DNA of 64,000 bases from Diploptera punctata (lineage: Eukaryota > Arthropoda > Insecta > Blattodea > Blaberidae): contig JASPKZ010007296.1 of the NCBI GenBank assembly GCA_030220185.1, positions 724,501-788,500 on the forward strand, read 5' to 3'. A model generated the notes under the pieces. That model did no database searches and was not told where the DNA came from. It saw nothing but the letters and a program-made list of their open reading frames with translations. Both the position numbers and the translations under genes were made by a program. Below, in pieces: positions 22,214 to 32,404 of this stretch (its first letter is position 1; the number at the start of each line of letters is the position of its first letter).

Positions 22214-23989
22214 ACTCGTGGGAATTCAAGACGACACTGATGGCGAAATAATTAAATAGAAGTGATGATAAAAATAACCTAAAAGACGCGATATGAACAT
22301 TATGGATCGTGCCTAAAGAACCTTATATTTTTATTTCACGCTGTCTCACATCAGTAGTTTATGCCAGTAACTTTCGCCATCATATGAATAAACCGTGGGC
22401 AAATTTGATTTGTAATTTTCAAAGATAAACAAACGTATTTACCGCACTCAATAGAAATTATATGGATATAAATAATACGTTTATATCATCAATACTCATT
22501 TTATACAAGGGCACTAAAACAAATTATTTCAGGTAAAAATAAGTATTTTTAATAGTTGTGATACATATTTGCTGTCATTTTGTCAGTTGATTGAAGACTT
22601 TCATTTAATCTACTGTTGCAAGGAATAATGCAAATGGCTGACTAGTGATTATACATTCATAAGTGTTAAGTCTGTATACTGATTAATTATTGTTGGTTAT
22701 ATTTTTGGATGTTATTTTTATTCGTAAGTTTATTTTGTCTTCAAATAGACCTAATAACTTCAACATTATGTTGAGCAAATTCATTGTGAGAATTACTTTT
22801 TATAAGACCGTCTGGGAAATGTTGAAATATTTAATTTCCTTTACATAAAATTCATTGGTTACTGATAAGGTGAGAAACTAAAAAAACATTTTGCGGAAAT
22901 TTGGTTTTGCTGCGGATACGGATACTGTTTTTGCTGCGCAATCTTTACTTCGTAACTATCGTTATATATCATTCGCTGTCGCAATATTCATAAATTATAA
23001 CTACTACTTGTGGCTTATGGAACGCGCAGGTTATCACTAAACACATTCCACTAAATCCAGTTCATATCTTCGATATACAGTTTCCTAAGATCCATCCGAA
23101 TATTAACATTCTATATACGACTTTTTAAAGCTTTTCTCCCCCCAGGGAAACACAATTACATTTCTGAAATAATTTTTAGTCACTCATTGAGCAAATAACC
23201 TGTCGACCTCATTCTTCTAGACCTAATAGCTATATTTTATTTATACGATAGGCACTAAATGTAGTACTGAACCAATCCAATTTTCAGCTAGTGCCAGTTT
23301 GAACCAATCACAATCAGCTATCCCTGAAATATTTTCGAAATTAAATTGTCGACATAAAACCCAATTGCTTGGAAATTGTCGAACCTGGCTCGTAAATGTT
23401 TCTGATTTGTAAGCTACAGAATACAGAAGTTCGTTTCACCAAAATACCCTTGCATTAAATTAAATTAATTCCTTTATTGAGTCTCCAAATTTTAAAAATC
23501 CTATATCGCCAGAAAATAATATTAGTGCTCTAGTTCAAACAATAATATGAAAAATACACTAGGAAGATGAAATATTGCATATGCTTATGATTATGTGTTA
23601 GAAAATCCATGAAGTGTTTATAATATTTGTTGGTGAATATTTTTTTCAAGTACAGACTTAGAATTATCACAGTCAGTGAGAAGAAACTTTGGCCAGAGTG
23701 TTTCCTTTCAAATAGAGAACAATCAAATAAAACATGTTTTACAGATTGTATTCATTGTTGGCAATTGCAATTACTATAATTACTATCTGAATTAATATTG
23801 AATCTCAAGAAAAAACTTCGAAATTTTCCGTGGCCTGTCAAAATTAAAATTAAATATGGAATAAAATGTTTTACATTTACCTCAGTGTATTATAGGGGGG
23901 GGGATAGTTAAAGTATCATTTGCACTCCTTTTTTTCAACAACTGAATATGTATTTCGAAATTTTATGTTTAGCATAAAGTATGGGAGAT
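22214..23989. other. No recognisable feature
   Basis: The longest featureless stretch of the left half. AT-rich, no repeat family or coding remnant recognised; a short G run lies at 23896-23904. Confidence 0.45.
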
Positions 23990-24040
23990 CTGGAAAATGT
24001 TTTCTTCTTCTTCCTTTCATGTGATAGACCTAGTGGTCTG

Positions 24041-25845
24041 TTACGGTCTCAATCCAACGTTTGAAGGGTCTGCCCAAAGAACTGGCTGGTAATTTAAGAT
24101 CTGACGTGGTATTCTTGTTCTGCTCATTCTTCGTACGTGAGATTTCCAGTTGTTTCTGTATTTTTGTACATATTCCATAACTGATTCTGTTTGTAATTCT
24201 TTGAGAATGTCAGAATTCCTTTTATGGTCTGTCCTTGAATAGCCCGCAGTACGTCTCATAAATTTCATTTCTGCCGCAGTTAATCTTTGTTCATCTACAC
24301 TGCGAATTGTCCAGGCCTCACTGCCATAACATAATATGGGTCTGGCCAGTGTTTTATAAATTCTAGTTCGTGTGTGTTGCTGTACTGTGTTTGGCTTGAA
24401 AATATTATTTATAATTCCTGTTACTCTGTTAATTTTTATAATTTTTTGACTAAAATCTTTTTCTTCTTCGTATGTAACTTGGTATCCGAGATAGTTAAAT
24501 GTGTTGGTTTGTTCTAATATTCTATTATTAATAACAATTTTACTGCGAACTGGGTCTTTTCCTAGGAAAGCCATGGCTTTAGATTTTTCTGTTGAGATTT
24601 CCATGTTGTAGTTTATTGCCGTTTGGTGAAAAGAGTGGAGTGAACGTTGTAGGTCATCTTCTGAATTCGCTATAAACACAATGCCATCTGCAAATAATAG
24701 GGTGTCTAAATTATATAAACTATTAAGTGGTATACTGCCATGTGGTTGTAGTCTCCATTCTTTAATAATTCTTCTTCTTCTTCGTCAGGCTCTACGACTT
24801 CCGGTGGAATGTCTTGGCCTTCTCAACCAGTTTACGCCACTTCTTCCTATCTTGTGCAGTGGATTTCAAATCAAAAATCCCCATCTCTCTCAAATCTTCA
24901 ATTACGTCATCTTCCCATCGATCCTTGGGTCTTCCCCTTGGTCTTGTTCCTTGTGGCTTCCAATTCAAAATATCATTCGGCAATCTTCCCTTTGGCATTC
25001 TTAGTGTATGTCCAAACCATTGTAATCTTTTGGATTTGATGAAACTAACTATATTTTCTTTATTATTCTTGAGGTATAATTCGTCATTCCTTCTCAACCT
25101 CCAATTTCCATTTTCCTTTTCTGGACCTAGCACTCTTCTAAATATTTTCCTCTCAAACGTTAATAGTCTTAGTTTATCTGCTTCTTTTAGTAACCAGGTT
25201 TCAGCTCCATAACATATGATTGGTCTTATTATTGCTGTATATAATCTTTAATAATTCAGTTCATGTATATTATGAAGAGCATTGGTGAAAGACCACATCC
25301 TTGTCTAACTCCTTGATTAATTGGTCTGCATTCCGAGATTTTATTTTCAATCTTAACTTGGATGTAATTATCCTTATAAATATCATATATAGCTTTTATC
25401 AGTTGGTGTGGGATTCCATCATATTTGAGGATTTCTAATAATTTGTTTCTATTTACTTTGTCAAATGCCTTCTTCAAGTCAATAAACGCCATGTGTGTTT
25501 CAATATTAAACTCTCTGTGTTTTTCTATTAGAATTTTAATAATCCATCTGTACAGGATATTCCTTTTCGGAATCCATTTTGCGCTTCATCTAATACCTTG
25601 TCATAATAACCAGCTAATTTTGATTTGAGCAACTTGGTGTAGATTTTGTAGCTTGAGTCCAAAAGGCTTCTTCCTCTGAAGTTATCACAGTTATTTACAT
25701 CTCCTTTTTTGTGTAGTGGGATTACAACAGCTTGTTGCCAGCTTTTTGGCGGAGGGCCCTCATTATAAATTCTATTTAAAAAATTGAGAAATCTTTCATT
25801 AAAGGCAGAGCTGGCATACTTAAATAATTCCAAGTTAATACCATC
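24041..25845 (-). pseudogene. LINE-C reverse transcriptase, split by insertion
   Basis: Reading right to left: DGINLELFKY, PLHKKGDVNNCDNFRGRSLL, QNGFRKGISC, FIDLKKAFDKVNRNKL, GVRQGCGLSPMLFIIYMN. The LINE-D insertion interrupts here. The frame resumes with ELLKEWRL, LLFADGIVFIANSEDD, a SKAMAFLGKD stretch, FNYLGYQVTY, then YGSEAWTI and MKFMRRTAGYSRTDHKRN. The catalytic box reads FADG instead of FADD, a loss of one metal-binding Asp. A break also lies around 25495-25530. An RT that cannot work. Confidence 0.9.
24772..25244 (-). mobile_element. LINE-D 3' copy nested in LINE-C
   Basis: Bounded by TCTTTAATAATTC at 24759-24771 and 25245-25257. The coding end reads RPIICYGAETWLLKEADKLR, RRVLGPEKENGNWRLRRN, RLQWFGHTLRMPKGRLPND, then RPRGRPKDRWEDDV, a stop, and a GAA run at the tail. 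It is related to LINE-B (GxxR, W.GH..RM, GRP..RW layout) but clearly different in sequence. Confidence 0.95.
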
Positions 25846-26013
25846 CTGGAAAATGTATCCGAAAGATACTACTGATATAGTTAATTGGCCACACTTTAGT
25901 TTTACATATTTCCCTAGTGGTCTCGTATCAAACACAAACATAAATTATTTGTGTGATCCTTGATGTAAATTGAAACTTGAATAGATTATTATATATATAG
26001 GCTATATATATAT

Positions 26014-26171
26014 TCCACCGCTGTGGTCTCGAGGTAGCGTGCTGCTTTGTCACACAGTGGGCCCGAGTTCGATCCCCGATCGGGGAAGTTTTTCTGGGTG
26101 AGACAAATGCCAGGAAAACTTTAAGGCCCAAACGGTCCCCGAAATTATATGGCCATCATCACATCATCCTT

Positions 26172-26203
<32 letters not shown>

Positions 26204-26330
26204 TCACCGGTAGGGAAAGCAACGGGAAGCTACCATACCTACAATTCCCTAGTAAAGCAGCAAGCACAGCATGAAAATGCTACGATTGCAGTGAAGGTCC
26301 TGCCTTCGGGCAGAATTACTATGGATGGAT
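26014..26330 (+). mobile_element. SINE-2 copy, body type a
   Basis: Starts TCCACCGCTGTGGTCTCGAG with a B-box-like GAGTTCGATCCCC. The body has GGTCCCCGAAATTATATGGC, a CATCAT run, AGCAACGGGAAGCTACC and GGCAGAATTACTATGGATGG, then an AT microsatellite. A Pol III-type SINE. Confidence 0.92.

Positions 26331-26332
<2 letters not shown>

Positions 26333-26375
<43 letters not shown>
26333..26375. repeat. AT microsatellite at a SINE-2 tail
   Basis: About 20 AT units directly after the GGATGGAT tail of SINE-2. The same arrangement recurs at 57410 and 57763. Confidence 0.97.
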
Positions 26376-26378
<3 letters not shown>

Positions 26379-26812
26379 AGCAACCAATCTCTATTTTATT
26401 AATATTCTTCATTAAACAATAATTCACTCTGCCTGGTATTTTAAAGTACCACTCTTTGGACAATTTGCTCCCTTAGCGTTGCTACTCTCCAGCAGTGAAT
26501 AATTATTATCGACAAGATAAATATCTTGTGATATTGTTCTTGACGATATAGTACAACAATGTAAGCTACGGAGTTTCTCATTATAACGTTTCTTCCATTC
26601 TCATCCCTTGTGGTAGTGATTATTCGTCTTAGATTCCTGTTTTAGATAACATTTAGCTTGTTCCCAACTCTATTTACCTTAGTTTAAACTCTCTCTTATA
26701 GGTATTATTGCCTCAATATGACAGTTGTCCGTTTATATAAAAACAGGTGGCCGCGCGACAATGCTTGACAATAATTAACATGCGGAAAAAGTGTAGTAAC
26801 GTTAGTCTGCAT
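26376..26812. other. No recognisable feature
   Basis: AT-rich spacer. Contains a small palindromic stretch AAGATAAATATCTT at about 26513-26526. Confidence 0.4.
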
Positions 26813-28581
26813 CTTCTTCTTCGGCTTTCCCCCACTTATAGGTTTGCCGTCTTCAGTTTCCATTTATCTCTATCATTCCAATCTCCCTCTTCCAAATTCC
26901 TATCCTCCATTATTGTTCTGACGTAGGTTTTCCATTTCCATCTTGGTCTACCACGTTTATTTCTTCCAGGGGGTAACCATTGGTATATATTTTTTGGCCA
27001 TCTTTCATTTTCCATTCTTTGTACATGGCCATACCATTTAAGCGTTTGATTTTCAATCCTCTTAACAACAGATGTGGTGACCTTCATTTCTCTCCAAAGG
27101 AATTCATTTCTTATTTTATCCTGTCTTGTTTTTTGGAGGCTTCTTCTAAAATAATCGAATTCAACTGTTCTAATTTTATTCTTTTGTAATTCCGTCAAAG
27201 ACCAAGTTTCGCTTCCATATGACAAAATATTCTGTATTATGCTCTTATAAATTTTCATTTTAGTTTCCTTTGTAATATTTTTGTTCCAAATTACTCCATG
27301 TAATGTCTTAGTTCCATTTTTTGCCATTGCAATTTTAGCTTGTACATCTCTCTCACAGGTACCGAAACTTGTAATTATTGACCCAAGTATGAGGTCATCC
27401 ACATCCTTTCCCACACACATATATTCTGTTTTCTGTAAATTTATATTCAGTCCCCATTTTTTATATTCTTCCATTAATTTATTTATCATATATTTCATAT
27501 CATCTTCATCCCCTGCAAAAATTATTTGATCATCTGCAAACAACAATGAATGCAGTACTTTTCCTCCTATAGGAATACCCATTTCAGAACATTTCTTATA
27601 CCACAAGTTAAGGGCCTAGTCTAAATAAATGTTAAAAAGGATTGGTGACAAACTGCATCCCTGCTTAAGGCCTTTATTCACTGTGAATTCCTCTGTTAAA
27701 TTATTCTGTATTTTTACTTTAGCTTTTGTATTACTATAGCTCCTCCTAACAATATTAATCCATTTATCACATATATTCTTATTTCTCATTGCTATCCATA
27801 ACAATTGTCGAGGTACACTATCATATGCCATCTCTAAATCAAAAAAAGTCATATGTAGTTCTTTATTTTTAGCTAGGATTTTCTCTTGTAATTGTCTAAT
27901 ACAGAAAATATTATCAATATATGATCTTCCACTCCGGAATCCACATTGTTCTTCTCTTATCTTCTCTGTTATCTCCTTAAGTTTAAAATTTATAATTTTA
28001 CTAAAAATCCTAGCTGTTGAAGGTATAACGCTTATACCTCTGTAATTGGAACACAGTTTTTTATCACCTTTTTTAAAAATAAGAGTAATGCACGATACAT
28101 TCCAGTCTTCTGGGATATCGTCTCCAATTTCAATTTTATTAAAAAGTTTTGTTAAAAATATTACTAAAATATCTCCCCCATATTTTAGGAGTTCCGTCTG
28201 AATATTTCCTGGTCCTGGTGCTCTCCCATTTCTTGCCTCTTTCAAAGCTCTTTTAACTTCATCTTCTGTTATCTCTGGAGTGTCAAATTTATATTCTACA
28301 TCCGTATCTTGAAGTTGAAACTCCTTTCTATTTTCTTGAAGTAAACCTTTATAATGTTGCATCCATTCTGATGGTCTTATCAACTGAATATTTATCTTCT
28401 TTCTTTCTGATTTCCTGATATTTTGTAATGTTTTCCAAGCTTCTTTGGATCTAGCATATCCAATCGAATGATCTATATTCGAGCATATATTATCCCAGTT
28501 CTCATTTTTTGTTCTTCTCACTTCCGCCTTTGTTTTATGTTTTAAAGTGATATCTTCATTTCGAGATGTTGTTGAGTGATC
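26813..28581 (-). mobile_element. LINE-A copy 2, 5'-truncated, nearly open
   Basis: The minus-strand element begins at the DHSTTS segment (about 28581) and ends after a very short 3' UTR in a GAA run (26813-26822). It lacks the endonuclease domain. One open frame would cover the whole copy but for a single TAG. It looks younger than copy 1. I could not find a clear target duplication. Confidence 0.92.
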
Positions 28582-28605
28582 TTTGTATTTAAATATATAT
28601 AACAA
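26836..28605 (-). pseudogene. LINE-A reverse transcriptase, one in-frame stop
   Basis: From right to left: SEWMQHYKGLLQENRKE, GRAPGPGNIQTELLKYGGD, YRGISVIPSTARIFSKI, EEQCGFRSGRSYIDN, FFDLEMAYDSVPRQLLW, KGLKQGCSLSPILFNIYLD. A TAG (27616-27618) stands where copy 1 has CAG (Gln). The same frame continues with LLFADDQIIFAGDEDD, YGSETWSLTELQ, LKWYGHVQRMENERWP and NKRGRPRWKWK. Compared with copy 1 it lacks about 14 codons, in frame, around KYLG (near 27395). The catalytic FADD is intact, so the domain is only one base change from an open frame, though without endonuclease. Confidence 0.92.
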
Positions 28606-28657
28606 TTGCGGGGAAACAAAGCCAGCCGCTGGACAACCATCATAGTGAGGCTATATT

Positions 28658-28948
28658 ACTCTTGCATGCCCTACGTCACCCAGTGTTATAAGAAGTCCTG
28701 TCGGGAGAAGTTTTTTTTTTTCTCTTATATCACATTTCGTGGAATGCAACGGGAAGCTACCACACCTATAAATCCCTAGTAAAGCTGCAAAGCATAGCAT
28801 GAAAATACTTTGATTGCAGTGAAAGACCTGCCCTCGGGCAGAATTACTATGGATGGATATCACACTTATTTTTTGGCCATAAAAGAACGTGGAGGATCTT
28901 CGTGGATGAGTGATCAGCCAGAGCCACTTCCGAGACAAATCGGTCAAT
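28658..28948 (-). mobile_element. SINE-2 body type b fragment with a nested SINE-2 piece
   Basis: The outer sequence (CCTACGTCACCCAG, TCCTGTCGGGAG and, after the insert, GATGAGTGATCAGCC, CTTCCGAGACAA) matches 62930-63120 and 52435-52610. Between them (about 28733-28858) sits a forward type-a end (GCAACGGGAAGCTACC, GGCAGAATTACTATGGATGG). ATATCACA on both sides looks like its target duplication. Confidence 0.7.
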
Positions 28949-29216
28949 ACGGGAATTGCGCTAGTTCGAATCCCCACGAGAAAAAAAAATCTTGTGGAAT
29001 GTCGGAGGAATGGGACCGATGCGGTGCCCACCCGGCATCGTGCGGAATTTGGATAGTTACGGTAAGTAGCGACTCCAGGTTGAGAAAACAAACTGCAATG
29101 GCTGGGGATTGCATGTTGACGCTATAATGGCGGAATGATTGTCCACCTCTGTGATTAACACATGTGGATAAGATGCAAGCAGTCGGCTGGTAGGCCAAGA
29201 AGGGTCTTCTAGGCAC
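28949..29216 (+). mobile_element. SINE-1 copy, head truncated
   Basis: Starts in the head at ACGGGAATTGCGCTAGTTCG and keeps the B box GTTCGAATCCCC. The body has CACCCGGCATCGTG and GCGACTCCAGGTTGAG, ending GGTCTTCTAGGCACC. It abuts the SINE-2 fragment on its left. Confidence 0.82.
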
Positions 29217-29363
29217 CTTACCCCTTAGAATGGATAACTCGGGTATTACTTTCTCTGAGACCCTGGATTGTCTATCTGCAACTCCTCTATATCCAGATGA
29301 ATTAACTTCAACTTGATTATTTTACATTATGTACAAAGAGTTATTTTCTTTTATGGTATACAA

Positions 29364-29614
29364 AGGTAAAGGTAAAGTATTCCCACAACAGGCCTCAGGA
29401 GGTCCTTGGGATAGTGGAAGGTTAAGGCTCCCACTTTTTCTGGACAATCGGCACTTTATGTCAGCTGAGTTGTCAGCCCTGCGTGACGGCCGCCTTTACC
29501 CCAGAACAAGCGTCTGGTACTCATTTCCGTTAGAGGCTGAGTCGACCCCAGGGCCATAGTGCCGCCAGAAGGTTTGGGTCAGTTTAAAAATCCTAACCCC
29601 ACCGGGACTTTTAG
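29364..29614 (-). mobile_element. SINE-3 copy, head truncated
   Basis: It is bounded by GGTATACAA (29355-29363 and 29615-29623). It carries TTGTCAGCCCTGCGTGACGG, CGTTAGAGGCTGAGTCGACC and ends ACCCCACCGGGAC, just before the tRNA-like head would begin. Confidence 0.9.
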
Positions 29615-29937
29615 GGTATACAAGGTGAAACATAATTCCACTAGAAACTAACAAAAGTTGTCTTAGTGTTTTTATATAGGGCATCCATCATCTCCGGCGA
29701 CATTTTAAGAGTAATGTGTTAGACAAGTAGCATCCTTTGATACTTCCTTGTTAAAATCTGTTAATTAATTGTGACTATACCTACTTTAAAAATCGTGTTA
29801 CAATCATGATTCATGACCATGTTTATCTTACTAAAGAACTGACGTGCTTACTGCAGTTAAATATGAGAATAACCCGATACACGATGTCAAGTTAAATAAT
29901 ATTCTGTGCGCCCACACATCAATAAAACAAATTAACT

Positions 29938-30188
29938 AACTTCATGGTACTATGGAACCGTGAGGTTCATGGCCGCGAGAACATAAGCCCTCCATACATC
30001 CCTACCCTGAATTAGTGTTTTTCAATCATCCCCTGTACAATTCATCTTCCTCAAATCATGGTTAATGTTATTCTCCCGTCTCATTCTAGGCCTACCCACT
30101 GGGCGATTTCCCTCTGCTTTTCGTACGAGTTTCCATGCTCCTCTTCATTCCTTATTCGTATCAGATGTCCTGCCCTTCACAGTCTATG
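29938..30188 (-). mobile_element. LINE-B 3' fragment hit by the tandem element
   Basis: The reverse complement matches the LINE-B end from the final GGTTCATGGCC block to the complement of GTCTCGTAGACTGCG (here CAGTCTATGAGAC). It breaks at 30203 at the target duplication of the 30204-31247 element, and weak LINE-B similarity seems to continue after 31262 (TTTCCCATACAGATC). Confidence 0.75.
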
Positions 30189-30203
30189 AGACATAAATAT
30201 TAT

Positions 30204-31247
30204 AATGTTGAGTGATTCCGGGTTATGTGGCCGTGGTCCATAGTTGGTGTTGATACCAGACGTTTCGCCCTCAACTGCGGAGGGCATCTTCAGTGGCGAG
30301 TGCTTCTAGGCGTGTTTCCTGGTCGGAAGATCTACTGAGAGATCTTCCGACCAGGAAACACGCCTAGAAGCACTCGCCACTGAAGATGCCCTCCGCAGTT
30401 GAGGGCGAAACGTCTGGTATCAACACCAACTATGGACCACGGCCACATAACCCGGAATCACCCAAGATCTTCCGACCAGGAAACACGCCTAGAAGCACTC
30501 GCCACTGAAGATGCCCTCCGCAGTTGAGGGCGAAACGTCTGGTATCAACACCAACTATGGACCACGGCCACATAACCCGGAATCACCCAAGATCTTCCGA
30601 CCAGGAACACGCCTAGAAGCACTCGCCACTGAAGATGCCCTCCGCAGTTGAGGGCGAAACGTCTGGTATCAACACCAACTATGGACCACGGCCACATAAC
30701 CCGGAATCACCCAAGATCTTCCGACCAGGAAACACGCCTAGAAGCACTCGCCACTGAAGATGCCCTCCGCAGTTGAGGGCGAAACGTCTGGTATCAACAC
30801 CAACTATGGACCACGGCCACATAACCCGGAATCACCCAAGATCTTCCGACCAGGAAACACGCCTAGAAGCACTCGCCACTGAAGATGCCCTCCGCAGTTG
30901 AGGGCGAAACGTCTGGTATCAACACCAACTATGGACCACGGCCACATAACCCGGAATCACCCAAGATCTTCCGACCAGGAAACACGCCTAGAAGCACTCG
31001 CCACTGAAGATGCCCTCCGCAGTTGAGGGCGAAACGTCTGGTATCAACACCAACTATGGACCACGGCCACATAACCCGGAATCACCCAAGATCTTCCGAC
31101 CAGGAAACACGCCTAGAAGCACTCGCCACTGAAGATGCCCTCCGCAGTTGAGGGCGAAACGTCTGGTATCAACACCAACTATGGACCACGGCCACATAAC
31201 CCGGAATCACTCAACATTATGATTACCGGCCGTGAAAGCCTGCATTC
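30204..31247. mobile_element. Tandem/inverted element with hammerhead-like motifs
   Basis: It is bounded by the 15-bp direct repeat AGACATAAATATTAT (30189-30203 and 31248-31262). Inside are one inverted unit (arm 30202-30333), a 6-base spacer, then seven direct units starting at 30340, 30465, 30590, 30714, 30839, 30964 and 31089. Units are 125 bp (one is 124, missing an A). The last unit with its end (31089-31220) is an exact 132-bp inverted copy of the first. A 27-base unique tail follows. Tandem plus inverted terminal repeats with a target duplication recall Penelope-like elements; animal retrozymes are another possibility. No protein is encoded. Confidence 0.85.
30380..30413 (+). ncRNA. 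Hammerhead-ribozyme-like core (unit 1; repeated in all units)
   Basis: CTGAAGA (30380-30386) fits the CUGANGA core. GCCCTC and GAGGGC form a 6-bp stem II with a 7-base loop. GAAA (30407-30410) follows at once, then CGTC, where GTC fits the NUH cleavage triplet. The bases either side (CCA before the core, TGG after GTC) pair as a short stem I. Departures from the canonical form: one extra U between the core and stem II, and a stem III reduced to the self-complementary ACGT, which would need dimers. Activity is therefore uncertain. Confidence 0.55.
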
Positions 31248-31262
31248 AGACATAAATATTAT

Positions 31263-32023
31263 TATCACATTTTGTTTCCCATACAGATCACGTATGGTAG
31301 CTCAAGAAAATGAAAATAATATTACACTTCGCTACACAGATCGGAAGTACCAAAGCATACAGTTTTTTTTTTTGAACATGTATTTCATTAAGGACTATGA
31401 TATTAAAGTTATGTAGCATTTGAATTCCTTACAGCAACATTTTCCCGTAATAACATGGGTTCTGACATATTACAAATAATAAGTCCTATTATTCACAATT
31501 TAATGGTCCTAAGCTAATGTAAATGTTAAGAACATTCTGAAAATAACGTACACAACTGAACATAATTCCACCGACAACATTTCACACGTTGTTCAGAGAT
31601 GTTAGTTCGAGTGTTTTGATATAACATCTATGGTAACTTATTTATTACAGAGCGTGTCGTTGTATGAAGACATGTGGCGTGTTCTTTGGACCGCAAATAT
31701 CACTGTTACTATTATAAACAATACATATGACTTTGAGAGTATTGACAAGAGTATTTAAGTAGGAGATGGTTGGTTACAAGAGTAAGTTGTTGGAGGACAT
31801 TTTAAATATTACCTGTTAACTTACAGCACTGTCCGGATCAGAGAGAAACACATGCTCTGTGTCTTTATTCTATTTCAGTTCGCGTCAATTGGTGATACCA
31901 TGAGAGGAATTTGCTGCAGGTTTTTAATAATAGCTTATTCCAAGCTACAAATTCTTACTGAAATCGAAACTGTATTCTTTAAAGAAAATTATTTGATTCA
32001 TGAATCGTTTATACATATATATT
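31263..32023. other. No clear feature
   Basis: The first ~60 bases may be leftover LINE-B. The rest is AT-rich sequence without recognised content. Confidence 0.4.
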
Positions 32024-32042
32024 GTATGATAAGAAAAATAAA

Positions 32043-32103
32043 TGCCTGGACGGGATTCGAACCTGGATCTCTGAGTCTGTACCTCAGCGTGATATCCATT
32101 ACA
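32043..32103 (-). tRNA. Truncated tRNA-like sequence, reverse
   Basis: The same tRNA-like sequence on the minus strand, ending at ATTACA and so lacking about the first ten bases and its acceptor partner. A pseudogene. Confidence 0.45.
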
Positions 32104-32127
32104 TTTATAAGTGTTTGAATTGGATTC

Positions 32128-32197
32128 GCCTGGTAGTGTAATGGATATCACGCTGAGGTACAGACTCAGAGATCCGGGTTCGAATCCCGTCCAGGCA
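32128..32197 (+). tRNA. tRNA-like sequence or pseudo-tRNA
   Basis: 70 bases with an A box (TAGTGTAATGG), a B box (GGGTTCGAATCCC), a 6-bp acceptor stem GCCTGG/CCAGGC, a 5-bp anticodon stem CTGAG/CTCAG and a 7-base loop GTACAGA whose position 33 is T. The formal anticodon would be ACA, unusual for Cys. The D stem is weak. A T-rich Pol III terminator follows. It may be a tRNA pseudogene or the head of a SINE. Confidence 0.5.
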
Positions 32198-32404
32198 TTT
32201 ATTTTTCTTATCATACCATATTAAGCTTGCATTGCTCAATGTTAAACATTTAATTATAACATCGATAAAGCGTCACTGCTATAAAGTAAAATAAATATTC
32301 TCTTTAATTTGCTTACTTGTTATAGTCAGCTACTAGATGGCAGTGAAGACAGTGTTCTCGCGACATCAAGTAATAATGGAGAGTATAATACATATATAAG
32401 AAAA

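Larger units (their letters stand above)
24001..25845 (-). mobile_element. LINE-C copy, 5'-truncated, carrying a nested LINE-D
   Basis: Bounded by CTGGAAAATGT at 23990-24000 and 25846-25856, so the truncated insertion starts at the DGIN codons of the RT and ends in a GAA run. With the nested piece (24772-25244) and one copy of its duplication set aside, the host element is about 1.36 kb. Confidence 0.93.
32024..32216. repeat. 80-bp inverted repeat made of two tRNA-like sequences
   Basis: Arms 32024-32103 and 32137-32216 are reverse complements with one visible mismatch (CCTGG/CCGGG in the B-box region) and a 33-base spacer. Each arm holds a tRNA-like sequence plus a downstream T run. Confidence 0.93.

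Noticed and set aside
22214..23989. Searched for a gene or repeat in this 1.8-kb gap
   Set aside because: Only short AT-rich open frames; no motif, splice pattern or similarity to other parts of the window.
24809..25212. Three overlapping plus-strand open frames rich in Ser and Leu
   Set aside because: Antisense of the LINE-D coding end; the minus strand has the recognisable motifs.
26239..26463. Open frame with repeated Tyr-Ile
   Set aside because: Produced by the AT microsatellite after a SINE-2.
26920..27530. Open frames on the plus strand of LINE-A copy 2
   Set aside because: They are antisense shadows of the minus-strand RT and C-terminal domain.
30340..31213. CRISPR array, because of regularly spaced repeats
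   Set aside because: Units are contiguous with no unique spacers, the genome is eukaryotic, and the structure fits a tandem retroelement.
31135..31416. 93-codon open frame starting in the last tandem unit
   Set aside because: It begins inside the repeat and runs into unrelated AT-rich sequence; the same start is present in every unit.
32128..32197. A functional tRNA gene
   Set aside because: The D stem is weak, one acceptor pair is mismatched and the anticodon ACA is unusual; kept only as tRNA-like.
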